From the IMG/VR virus record IMGVR_UViG_3300035698_004595, positions 1-32,933 of that record: 32,933 nucleotides of DNA, one strand, 5' to 3'. A model generated the notes under the pieces. The model made no database searches, was not told the origin of the DNA, and saw only the letters and a program-made list of their open reading frames with translations. Source of the DNA: a virus. This document shows, in pieces, positions 21,599 to 28,038 of the stretch; within the stretch, counting starts at the first letter, position 1; each line of letters opens with the position of its first letter. The translations under genes and the position numbers were made by a program.

Positions 21599-22345
21599 TT
21601 ATATTTTACCATTTTTCCGTGTTATGCCCATCCAAATATCCCTTACGGGATTAAAATTCTTTAGCCTTCGTCTAAACTCGCGCATAGCATCGGACAAAAA
21701 TTCATTTTTCTGAATTAACATATACAAAGCACGGTCCCCGCTCCTAATACGACTTGCTAAGTCCTGCACTTTCCCACCAATATAAGTCTCACAAGGAAAG
21801 TCGTACGATATATCACTCAGTATAAGTAATACTCTATGCATCATAGCCTGCTGAAAAGCCATAGTGACATCGTGTTCCTCACAGTCGCCAAGCTCTATTA
21901 CCGCTGAATCGGTAACCTCCTTCACAATCTCACGGTATGGATATACGCACTGATCCCAAAACGGATGCCTAATCAATGCAACACGCCTATCTGATTTATC
22001 CAGTGTAGCTGAAGGCCTAAATAACACATGCATAGACAACAACGTAAAATTGGAATGCCTAACTCTTGACACCCAACCCTTTAAGGATGTCTGCTCTATC
22101 ACCACTTTATCCTTGAGAAACTTCCTATATTTACTTATCCACCCCAAAGTCATTTGCATAGGAACACACAGAAATATAACGTCAGACCTCTTAATTCTCC
22201 TTATTTTTTCTTTCTCAGTCTCGTTAACATCAAAGCACCAAACATTAAGAGCTTTAGGCATAACACGTAACAGCCCTTGAAGAATGAAGGACCCTATTTC
22301 ACCCCTATAACCCACAACCAGAGGATTTTTAATACTTACAATCAT
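21599..22345 (-). CDS. TyrA-like (prephenate dehydrogenase family) protein, 248 aa
   Basis: The N-terminal Rossmann motif VGYRGEIGSFI (11-21) is followed by SDVIFLCVPM (54-63), a TSLK motif (86-89), and SMHVLFRP with His106, where TyrA proteins have a conserved HP-x-x-GP with catalytic His. The second domain has EEHDVTMAFQQAMMHRVL, matching the EHD...Q-x-x-H helix of prephenate dehydrogenases, then LASRIRSGDRALYMLIQKN, like the TyrA C-terminal helices. The family oxidises prephenate with NAD(P) in tyrosine synthesis. The usual GxGxxG is GYRGEIG here and HPxxGP is HVLFRP, so the substrate may differ. Start overlaps the DNA methyltransferase stop as ATGA. A TyrA relative in a phage is unusual. 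Confidence 0.7.
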   Translation of the reverse strand: MIVSIKNPLVVGYRGEIGSFILQGLLRVMPKALNVWCFDVNETEKEKIRRIKRSDVIFLCVPMQMTLGWISKYRKFLKDKVVIEQTSLKGWVSRVRHSNFTLLSMHVLFRPSATLDKSDRRVALIRHPFWDQCVYPYREIVKEVTDSAVIELGDCEEHDVTMAFQQAMMHRVLLILSDISYDFPCETYIGGKVQDLASRIRSGDRALYMLIQKNEFLSDAMREFRRRLKNFNPVRDIWMGITRKNGKI

Positions 22346-23748
22346 AGCATTACACTCCCTATTCGCTTATTAGCCATGTCTATATAATCTGAGTTAAGTT
22401 CAGTACCAACGTAGTGCCTACCCAGCTTCTTGGCCACCACAGCTACAGTACCTGAACCCATAAAGGGGTCAAACACCACACCACCATCAAACCCAGTACC
22501 ACACCCACAGTCGGTATATCCGATTTCTATAGTTTTTCCATCAATTCTACCACTTCCCGATTTTCCTACCGTTCCTGTAGGTTTTCCTGACCCCCCCCTT
22601 GCTTCATGCGAAGATTGTGTTTTGGGGCACTCTTTAGATGAGCCAGGAATAACTTTATATTTCCTCTTCCTCGACTTCTTACATTTGGTGCACACAAACT
22701 CGGGACACCCAGCCTTTATCATAGGCTCAATTAGAGTTTCGGGGAATGTAGCAAAGTGGGCCTCGGCAAACGCTTTGGTATTTATAGACCACACACAGCG
22801 CTTGTGGCGACCCTGTTTATCATAGGAAACCTTACCTATAGCGTACTGCCCAGTTAGGATCTTGCCCGATTTAGGGGCCACCTGTTTAATACTCCTTTTA
22901 TCACGGCCCGCCCAAAGGTGAGGCTCATACTGCTGCTCAAACCAATATTTCTTCGACTTCACAAAAAAGAACACGTACTCAAAGTCCGACGTAAACCTAT
23001 CCTTCACAGACTGAGGCATAGCGTTGGGCTTATACCATATCAAAGTATTGCGTAGTATCCAACCTCGATTGCACATCTCTATCGAAAATCGAAACGGGAT
23101 TTGGCAGAGGCATTTATGGGGAAGTTCATTACCCCAATTTGGTTGCGGCATATCAAGAGTTCCAGTATTACTTCTCTGTTTTTCACTCCATTCAGCAATT
23201 CCTTGTCCCCTCCCCCTACCACCACCATAATAGGTATCTCCTAAATTCACCCAGCACGTACCCGTACGCTTAAGTATACGCTTGATCTCATCAAAGATGT
23301 CACATAGATGTTTAACATAGAGGTCAAACGTAGGCTCAAGGCCTAATGAGCCTCGCCAAGCGCTACACTTAGAACAAAAATTTCCAGCCGTTGGCCGTTT
23401 TCGATCTGTTGGTATTTGCCCATCGGCACCGATCTTCGATTTATTTTGAAACCCGGTTGTTAAATCTTTATTTCCACTAACTTGCCCCGCAAACTTCAAG
23501 TCCATACCCCACTCATGCGCGCAATTAGGGTCTCCATCCCAAATATGATCGTCGGTCTTGTAGTCCCTCAAAGCCCAGTACGGAGGGGATGTAATTACAC
23601 AGTCTATAGACTCTGATGGGAAGGACTTTAATATATCAATGACGTTACCGCAGTAGATATGATCAAGCTCAAGATCCAAGCTATTGGGCTTGCTCTCTAC
23701 CTTAGCTACTTCAACATCATCAACAATTTCCCAACCGCCATTTGTCAT
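22342..23748 (-). CDS. DNA methyltransferase, beta-class N6-adenine/N4-cytosine
   Basis: A 468-aa protein with motif IV TSPPYW (53-58) before motif I FDPFMGSGTVAVVAKKLGRH near the C-terminus, the order of beta-class amino-methyltransferases. Between them lie WRGSLGLEPTFDLYVKHL and WVNLGDTYYGGG, blocks typical of phage and bacterial DNA methylases of this family. Cys pairs (CSKC; CTKCKK) suggest zinc-binding inserts. It would methylate an adenine N6 or cytosine N4 in a sequence-specific site; the site cannot be read. No restriction endonuclease lies beside it, so it probably protects or marks phage DNA. The next gene overlaps as ATGA. Confidence 0.85.
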   Translation of the reverse strand: MTNGGWEIVDDVEVAKVESKPNSLDLELDHIYCGNVIDILKSFPSESIDCVITSPPYWALRDYKTDDHIWDGDPNCAHEWGMDLKFAGQVSGNKDLTTGFQNKSKIGADGQIPTDRKRPTAGNFCSKCSAWRGSLGLEPTFDLYVKHLCDIFDEIKRILKRTGTCWVNLGDTYYGGGRGRGQGIAEWSEKQRSNTGTLDMPQPNWGNELPHKCLCQIPFRFSIEMCNRGWILRNTLIWYKPNAMPQSVKDRFTSDFEYVFFFVKSKKYWFEQQYEPHLWAGRDKRSIKQVAPKSGKILTGQYAIGKVSYDKQGRHKRCVWSINTKAFAEAHFATFPETLIEPMIKAGCPEFVCTKCKKSRKRKYKVIPGSSKECPKTQSSHEARGGSGKPTGTVGKSGSGRIDGKTIEIGYTDCGCGTGFDGGVVFDPFMGSGTVAVVAKKLGRHYVGTELNSDYIDMANKRIGSVML

Positions 23749-23752
23749 AGCA

Positions 23753-24256
23753 TTACCTTCTAAAGTGCCCTATTACTCTTGTTGTCCAGTGCCTATCTAC
23801 TACCATCTTAGTGCCTTTACGAATAGGTTTATCTAGATCCGAAGCTAACCCAATATCAAGACATTTCAGCTTTGGGAACAACACTTTGATACCGTCACAT
23901 GTGAACCTAAAGTAGTCCTTTGGGTACTCATGTATTGTCCAAACAAACGGGGCAGTAATAAATAGCAATGCGCCCTTCTTTAGGGAGTTGGTTATGTTCT
24001 TAGCTACTATGAATGGGTTACTGCAGTGCTCCAACATATCCATACAGATCCCCAAGCCGTACTTTCTACCTTTTATAGGCTTTAACAGGTCATACCCCGT
24101 TGTGTAGTCAATCTGGGTGTAGTCTTTGATTTCCCCCGCTAAAAGGATGTTCTTAACTATAGGGCCAACACCACCATAGTCAGCCACGGGCTCGCGGAGC
24201 TCCTTCTGGTACTTATTAAGGAAATTCACCAGGGACTGCCTAGAAAACGGTGTCAC
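23753..24256 (-). CDS. SAM-dependent methyltransferase-like, 167 aa
   Basis: Starts at GTG 24256, overlapping the upstream stop as GTGA, with AGGAGG upstream. The methyltransferase fold is suggested by ADYGGVGPIVKNIL (motif I, degenerate), IDYTTGYDL (motif II area), YGLGICMDMLEHCSNPFIVAKNITNSLKKGALLFITAPF (motif IV and V as in type 11 methyltransferases) and HEYPKDYFRFT. The HEYPxDYFRFT motif is familiar from small glycan or lipid methyltransferases in capsule gene clusters. It lies between a UDP-sugar-dehydrogenase-like gene and the DNA methylase. Confidence 0.75.
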   Translation of the reverse strand: MTPFSRQSLVNFLNKYQKELREPVADYGGVGPIVKNILLAGEIKDYTQIDYTTGYDLLKPIKGRKYGLGICMDMLEHCSNPFIVAKNITNSLKKGALLFITAPFVWTIHEYPKDYFRFTCDGIKVLFPKLKCLDIGLASDLDKPIRKGTKMVVDRHWTTRVIGHFRR

Positions 24257-24411
24257 TTTTTCCTCCTGTTATTACGAAAAATTCTCATAATGCTATTTAT
24301 CACCCTATCTACGTCTTTATACGTAATACATGGCTCATCTTTAAGATAATTAATAAAGTCTAAAATCTTTTCCTTTACCTGATACCGCAACCCACGCCCC
24401 TTCTTTGCCAT
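24253..24411 (-). CDS. Small basic protein, 52 aa
   Basis: A frame from ATG 24411 to TGA 24253 that ends in GTGA shared with the methyltransferase start, whose AGGAGG lies in its last codons. It is very basic (MAKKGRGLRYQVKEKILDF ... RIFRNNRRKK) with a helical core. Nucleic-acid binding is possible from charge; no family is recognised. Confidence 0.6.
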   Translation of the reverse strand: MAKKGRGLRYQVKEKILDFINYLKDEPCITYKDVDRVINSIMRIFRNNRRKK

Positions 24412-24417
24412 ACGTAA

Positions 24418-24483
24418 TTACCCCCAAAGTGCAATAGCAACAGCCACAACGACTATAATAATAGCCAAGACGATTATCTTCAT
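24418..24483 (-). CDS. Single-pass membrane micropeptide, 21 aa
   Basis: A frame from ATG 24483, overlapping the upstream stop as ATGA, to TAA 24418. After MK the chain is almost wholly Ile/Val/Ala/Leu, ending in LWG, so it is a single hydrophobic helix of membrane-spanning length. The coupling supports translation; its size makes the call tentative. Confidence 0.5.
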   Translation of the reverse strand: MKIIVLAIIIVVVAVAIALWG

Positions 24484-25286
24484 TTGTTCTTTTCTAAGAA
24501 GCCCTCGTTGGACTTGATTACCTGTTGGAGCAAACTTGCATCATAGCCATATGCATCGCTAAAGGCGACAAGGGCTTTAATATCTTTCGGGAAACACTTG
24601 CCACTGTAACCCCTTTTATCCTTAAAGACCATTGTATGACCACGAGCTACGCGCTCATCATTAAGCCACAAGTCACGAGCTTCATAGAAGTTTACGCCAA
24701 ACTTCTTACAGATCTCAAACATTTCATTGCAGAACGTTACTTTAGTCGCGTAAAAGGAATTAACCCAATACTTAACCAATTCGGCTGTCTTCGCGTCGGT
24801 TCTGAAATACTTCTTGTAGGGGCCACCTATTCTAGCAAAGAAATCGATTGCTTCTTCTACGTCAGCAAGGTCTCCACCTACTATTACGAACGGGGTATCG
24901 CTCATATTCTTTTCAAAGTCAATAGGACTCCAATAAGCAGATTCCCCGATGTACTCAGGGCTAAACACTATTCGTTTGTTATACTTAACTCTGAGTCTGT
25001 CGGTTGTTCCAGGTGGAATGGTTGATTTGATGATTATTAGGGGGTCGTTCTTGATTAGCTTAATAGATTCCTCTACAGCGAATATGACACAAGAACCATC
25101 ATATCTCGACGGAGTGGGAACACAGATAAACACTATACTTGGTTCTTTTGAATCTATACCATCTATTGTAGACTTACTAGGATCTTTATCGTATATTCCT
25201 ATCTTGAGGTTAATGGCTTTCGTTTTTGTCAGCATTTCGTCTACGCTCTTGCCTACGTGCCCGTAACCTACTATCACTACATTCAT
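24480..25286 (-). CDS. UDP-glucose/GDP-mannose dehydrogenase-like, C-terminal domain absent
   Basis: ATG 25286 (MNVVIVGYGHVGKS) is chosen: AAAGGAG precedes it and the NAD-binding motif GYGHVG (7-12) starts there, so the longer frame to 25337 is rejected. The protein has VFICVPTPS (52-60), STIPPGTT (88-95), FSPEYIGE (108-115), a central helical domain with KYWVNSFYATKVTFCNE (172-188), and GYSGKCFPKD (226-235) with catalytic Cys231. The family oxidises UDP-glucose to UDP-glucuronate (or GDP-mannose) in two steps. Typical members have about 400-450 aa; here 268 aa remain and the UDP-binding third domain is missing, ending soon after the Cys motif. It may pair with another protein or use a different substrate. 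Confidence 0.8.
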   Translation of the reverse strand: MNVVIVGYGHVGKSVDEMLTKTKAINLKIGIYDKDPSKSTIDGIDSKEPSIVFICVPTPSRYDGSCVIFAVEESIKLIKNDPLIIIKSTIPPGTTDRLRVKYNKRIVFSPEYIGESAYWSPIDFEKNMSDTPFVIVGGDLADVEEAIDFFARIGGPYKKYFRTDAKTAELVKYWVNSFYATKVTFCNEMFEICKKFGVNFYEARDLWLNDERVARGHTMVFKDKRGYSGKCFPKDIKALVAFSDAYGYDASLLQQVIKSNEGFLEKNK

Positions 25287-25395
25287 GCTCTTCTCCTTTT
25301 CTTTTGTTATAGGCTGTAAACGCATGAACGATATCATTCAAGTTGCTTACAGAACCCAGTTTCTTAAACTCGGGGCTGCCTCTAAATTTCCACAT
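25210..25395 (-). CDS. Possible small ORF overlapping UGD-like gene, 61 aa
   Basis: A frame starting at ATG 25395 inside the last codons of the 75-aa gene. It fills the 95-nt gap before the UGD-like start and runs 77 nt into that gene in another frame. The part in the gap (RGSPEFKKLGSVSNLNDIVHAF) looks protein-like; the tail is Arg/Glu-rich shadow-like sequence. No clear ribosome binding site. It may be real but is weakly supported. Confidence 0.35.
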   Translation of the reverse strand: MWKFRGSPEFKKLGSVSNLNDIVHAFTAYNKRKGEEHECSDSRLRARRQERRRNADKNESH

Positions 25396-25609
25396 CTTTA
25401 TTCAGACCACTTTCAGTCAACACACCAACAAACTGTTGGTTGATAAGCTCGTTAGTTGTACCGATATCATACTCATATACAGCAGCGTGAGTCCCGTAGT
25501 CACCAGCATAGGACTTAACCTCTTTCAGCGAATCACAGCATACCATTACCTGCGCATCATCCGGATCACCGAGGATAGCGCGAGCGTCGTATATTATCCA
25601 CTTTTTCAT
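25382..25609 (-). CDS. Hypothetical protein, 75 aa
   Basis: Start ATG 25609 overlaps the upstream stop as ATGA. The protein (MKKWIIYDARAILGDPDDAQVMVCCDSLKEV...) has an alternating strand/helix look with acidic and aromatic residues (SYAGDYGTHAAVYEYDI). No known motif. Its coupling to the 75-aa upstream gene suggests a shared transcript from the promoter near 26768. Confidence 0.7.
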   Translation of the reverse strand: MKKWIIYDARAILGDPDDAQVMVCCDSLKEVKSYAGDYGTHAAVYEYDIGTTNELINQQFVGVLTESGLNKDVEI

Positions 25610-25833
25610 TCAACTTCCTCATCGTAGACTATAAGCTTAGCACGGCGCTTAACGAACGTGTTCGGCCCTGATACCACTACAGGTAGAGGCATGTTCAGAT
25701 CTGACACAGGTAAGAACGTTCCACCCTGCGGAGTGGACTGCCCTCCAAGCATCTTAAGCTTGGGGTTATAGTACACCTTGTATTCAAATTCCTTAAGTAC
25801 CCTGGGGTTGAGTTTGAATCTGTTCTTTACCAT
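25606..25833 (-). CDS. Hypothetical basic protein, 75 aa
   Basis: ATG 25833 follows GGAGG by about six bases inside the upstream zinc-ribbon frame. It reads MVKNRFKLNPRVLKEFEYKVYYNPKLKMLGG, then beta-like LPVSDLNMPLPVVVSGPNTFV and an acidic end. Function unknown. Confidence 0.65.
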   Translation of the reverse strand: MVKNRFKLNPRVLKEFEYKVYYNPKLKMLGGQSTPQGGTFLPVSDLNMPLPVVVSGPNTFVKRRAKLIVYDEEVE

Positions 25834-25933
25834 CACCTTCCTCCTTTATAGAACCACAGTTTCGACATTCATACTTCTTGTATTCAACCTTCGTTTTCCA
25901 CCGACTTTTACCACATTTAGGACACACTATCAT
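25793..25933 (-). CDS. Zinc-ribbon micropeptide, 46 aa
   Basis: A frame from ATG 25933 to TAA 25793. It begins MIVCPKCGKSRWKTK and has YECRNCGSIKEEG, giving CPxCG...CRNCG, a complete zinc ribbon. It overlaps the next gene by 41 nt, in which the ribosome binding site of that gene is embedded. Confidence 0.6.
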   Translation of the reverse strand: MIVCPKCGKSRWKTKVEYKKYECRNCGSIKEEGDGKEQIQTQPQGT

Positions 25934-25944
25934 TACTATCCGCC

Positions 25945-26181
25945 TTACTTACTGCTTTGCGTGTTGATGACAATAGATCTACCACCTACGACATTCAGTA
26001 ATGCGATAGCAGAGTACAAATCGTTTATATGATGATCATACATCAGTTGCTCCTCATAGTGCCATTCTTTACCCAATTTCCGTTTATCTTCCTCCGACAT
26101 AGACATATGATGATGATATTGACCAGACACTTCAGCTAACTTTTGTTTAAGAATTACTACAGAAAAGTTCTTTATAATCAT
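25945..26181 (-). CDS. Hypothetical His-rich protein, 78 aa
   Basis: AAGGAGG lies six bases before ATG 26181. Residues 22-55 hold GQYHHHMSMSEEDKRKLGKEWHYEEQLMYDHHIND; the spacing HHH...H...HH may bind metal or just reflect polar helix surface. The N-terminal strand (MIIKNFSVVILKQKL) and C-terminal GGRSIVINTQ are beta-like. A structured gap lies upstream. Function unknown. Confidence 0.65.
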   Translation of the reverse strand: MIIKNFSVVILKQKLAEVSGQYHHHMSMSEEDKRKLGKEWHYEEQLMYDHHINDLYSAIALLNVVGGRSIVINTQSSK

Positions 26182-26209
26182 TTTATCCTCCTTATTAGTT
26201 TTAAAAACA

Positions 26210-26282
26210 GGCGGTGTTTTTATACGTTACGGTTTCACCTTTAGGGCAGTGCTATAGTACCCCTACAACCAACTCCACCGCC
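26210..26282 (-). other. Structured intergenic element, 7-bp closing stem
   Basis: The gap 26182-26298 has no ORF. On the minus strand GGCGGTG (26282-26276) pairs with CACCGCC (26216-26210) around a 73-nt unit. Inside, TAGGG/CCCTA forms a smaller stem. The unit lies just before the start of the 78-aa gene. No T-arm or anticodon can be drawn, so it is not called a tRNA. It could be a leader, a processed small RNA or a regulatory hairpin. Confidence 0.35.
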
Positions 26283-26298
26283 AAAGCATGGAGGTTAG

Positions 26299-26496
26299 CT
26301 ACGCCGTCAACACACTCACAAAATTAGGTATAAATACCGCATACTCGCTACTACCAGTACACTTTATAGCGTAAATCCCGCCGTATTGAAGAAGCTGATC
26401 GACGGCAAACCGTATATCATGCGAATTCTTACACCAGTCAGTAAGCTGCCTCGGACAATTAATAGTGCTATTAGACTCAATTACCGTTAAACCCAT
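26299..26496 (-). CDS. Hypothetical protein, 65 aa
   Basis: Starts at ATG 26496, overlapping the upstream 87-aa gene by 20 nt. Contains TINCPRQLTDWCKNSHDIRFAVDQLL, with two Cys and a helix, then GGIYAIKCTGSSEYAVFIPNFV with strands. No recognised family. It is the second gene after the promoter at 26763-26809. Confidence 0.6.
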   Translation of the reverse strand: MGLTVIESNSTINCPRQLTDWCKNSHDIRFAVDQLLQYGGIYAIKCTGSSEYAVFIPNFVSVLTA

Positions 26497-26740
26497 TACT
26501 CTCTACACCTTTCTTCTTCTCCACCACTATCAGGTCAACATCCTTAGACAGAGAGATCTTTTTAAAAAACCTAATTCGAGGAAGAATCTCCCGAAGACCC
26601 AAACATACGCCACGGACGGCGTCTATATTTTTCCGATCATCCGCGGTGAATATTGGCCCCCGCTCCTCAAGCTCATCAAGGTTAACTTCTATGCGAGCTA
26701 CCGCTTCTAAAATGAACGTACTAAAGTCTTGATTAGCCAC
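26477..26740 (-). CDS. Hypothetical protein, 87 aa
   Basis: Starts at GTG 26740 with AGGAGG eight bases upstream, first gene after a strong promoter. Helical N-terminus (FILEAVARIEVNLDELEERG), then DDRKNIDAVRGVCLGLREILPRIRFFKKISLS and a beta-like DVDLIVVEKKKG. No known motif. Its promoter-proximal position suggests early or middle expression. Confidence 0.7.
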   Translation of the reverse strand: MANQDFSTFILEAVARIEVNLDELEERGPIFTADDRKNIDAVRGVCLGLREILPRIRFFKKISLSKDVDLIVVEKKKGVESNGFNGN

Positions 26741-26762
26741 AATGCATTCCTCCTAACAAACC

Positions 26763-26809
26763 ATTATACCACACAAAAGCCGCCCAAACAATATACGAAG
26801 TAGGTTATA
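26763..26809 (-). promoter_or_regulatory. Sigma-70-like promoter with conserved upstream block
   Basis: On the minus strand TATAAT (26768-26763), with TGG directly before it as an extended -10, lies 17 nt from TTGTTT (26791-26786). The adjoining upstream block 26787-26809 matches 21571-21593 at 21 of 23 positions. It would drive the 87-aa gene and the genes beyond. Confidence 0.8.
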
Positions 26810-26813
26810 CCTA

Positions 26814-26960
26814 TCAACGCTTTTTCTTCTCCATAGAATCACAAAATTCAAAAGAGTCTACGTCCTCATCAACGAGGCACTCAGCCTCATATTCATCGGT
26901 CTCAGGAACGAAATTCGAACAAAACAAGCATATTTTATCTTTCCGCTTGACGTAACTCAT
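26814..26960 (-). CDS. Small acidic Cys protein, 48 aa
   Basis: A frame from ATG 26960, overlapping the DUF5662-like stop as ATGA, to TGA 26814. Contains CLFCSNFVPET near the start and two further Cys, so a zinc site is possible. Strongly acidic in the second half (DEDVDSFEFCDSME). It ends just before the promoter at 26809, closing the upstream operon. Confidence 0.6.
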   Translation of the reverse strand: MSYVKRKDKICLFCSNFVPETDEYEAECLVDEDVDSFEFCDSMEKKKR

Positions 26961-27457
26961 CTAAGGCTTTCCCTTTCTAATACGGACTCAATGCGCGTAC
27001 GCGTAATGTCTGTCAACATCATAGTAGACTTATTGGCCGCGTACCAAGACTTCACGTTCGCCGACTTCCCTTGTTGCACACGCCCCGCGGCTTGCCAGTC
27101 ACACACCATTTCAATAACAAGTCTCATCGGCATATCAAGGCACTTGTACCCACCGCGGCTACGCTTAAGGACCCAATGTTGCCAGTGGTGAGGGTTGCGA
27201 TGCAAATGAAAAAGCAAAGCCTTATCAAACTTAGATTGAAGTTGAGGGTCAGCAATGTCATTTTCTTCGTAGTTCCTTTTGCCTCGCTGCCTCCTTTTTC
27301 CATAAAAGAAATCTGCATACGGAAAGAACTCAGACGGCCAAAACTTACTAAAATCATGCATAATGGCACGAATGAACATCCTATGCCGAAAACAATGCGC
27401 GGCAACGAACCATTTATGCCGAATGAGATACCAAAGATACCTAAAGTGCCTAATCAT
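26957..27457 (-). CDS. DUF5662-like protein, 166 aa
   Basis: ATG 27457 overlaps the sigma-like gene stop as ATGA. The HDFSKFWPSEFFPYADFF block (about residues 34-51), then LLFHLHRNPHHWQHWVL and MPMRLVIEMVCDWQAAGRVQQG, matches the conserved order of DUF5662 proteins, phage and bacterial proteins with His/Asp-rich motifs that resemble an HD-type metal site. The N-terminus is basic and His/Trp rich. Enzymatic role is unknown; a metal-dependent hydrolase is a plausible inference from the HD and HH pairs. Confidence 0.7.
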   Translation of the reverse strand: MIRHFRYLWYLIRHKWFVAAHCFRHRMFIRAIMHDFSKFWPSEFFPYADFFYGKRRQRGKRNYEENDIADPQLQSKFDKALLFHLHRNPHHWQHWVLKRSRGGYKCLDMPMRLVIEMVCDWQAAGRVQQGKSANVKSWYAANKSTMMLTDITRTRIESVLERESLR

Positions 27458-28038
27458 TCTCTACTCCTAAGATATTCCCTAACGGACTCACGCATCTTGC
27501 ACTTTGCACGCTGAAACTTAGTCTTCATGTACTTCTTCGATCTCGCACCAAACATCATAAGGGCCATTTTATAATAATCATAATGATAAAGGTACATAAT
27601 CCGACCAATACCCAATGGAGCCCCATTAAGTATTCCAGAATCAAAGTCATGATACGGAGCAACAACCCTATCAGCAATGCCTTCAACTGGCATCTCATGC
27701 CTACGATGCTTATAATGCTGCCTCAATACATAATAAACATACGACTTTATCCTAGATCCAACATTCTTTATACTATCCACGTCTTTAACTCGGTCAAATG
27801 CGAGTATCATACCAAGGTATGCACAATGCAATGTATCCTTATAATCCGACATAGTAAGACAAGCCCACCAGTTATTTCTACGATTCCATTGCTGAATGAC
27901 CTTAAGCACCAATGGCTCATAACGCATCAGCATAACCGAAATGTAGACTGAATGACGCTCCTTACGATACCTTTTTATTATTTCAATATCAGAAACTTCA
28001 TTATACTGTGATAAGTCTGATATGGGATCATACATCAT
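27454..28038 (-). CDS. Sigma-factor region-2-like protein, 194 aa
   Basis: Overlaps the terminase stop as ATGA. The stretch SDIEIIKRYRKERHSVYISVMLMRYEPLVLKVIQQW, then MSDYKDTLHCAYLGMILAFDRVK and SRIKSYVYYVLRQHYKHRR, follows the pattern of sigma-70 region 2 (a D-L-x-Q-x-G-x-L-x-x-A-x-x-x-F core and an FxxYAxxxIRxxI helix that contacts core RNA polymerase and the -10 element). The C-terminal DYYKMALMMFGARSKKYMKTKFQRAKCKMRES could be a reduced region 4-like helix set. T4 uses gp55, a small sigma, for late genes, so a late-transcription role is the main hypothesis. Confidence 0.65.
   Translation of the reverse strand: MMYDPISDLSQYNEVSDIEIIKRYRKERHSVYISVMLMRYEPLVLKVIQQWNRRNNWWACLTMSDYKDTLHCAYLGMILAFDRVKDVDSIKNVGSRIKSYVYYVLRQHYKHRRHEMPVEGIADRVVAPYHDFDSGILNGAPLGIGRIMYLYHYDYYKMALMMFGARSKKYMKTKFQRAKCKMRESVREYLRSRE

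Noticed and set aside
24525-25025. Plus-strand frame of 166 aa
   Set aside because: It is the antisense shadow of the UGD-like gene, which has full family motifs.
26210-26282. A canonical tRNA at the 73-nt closed unit
   Set aside because: Length and acceptor-like stem fit, but no T-arm, D-arm or anticodon can be formed on either strand.
27124-27405. Minus-strand frame of 93 aa inside the DUF5662-like gene
   Set aside because: Alternate frame of a gene with recognisable conserved blocks.
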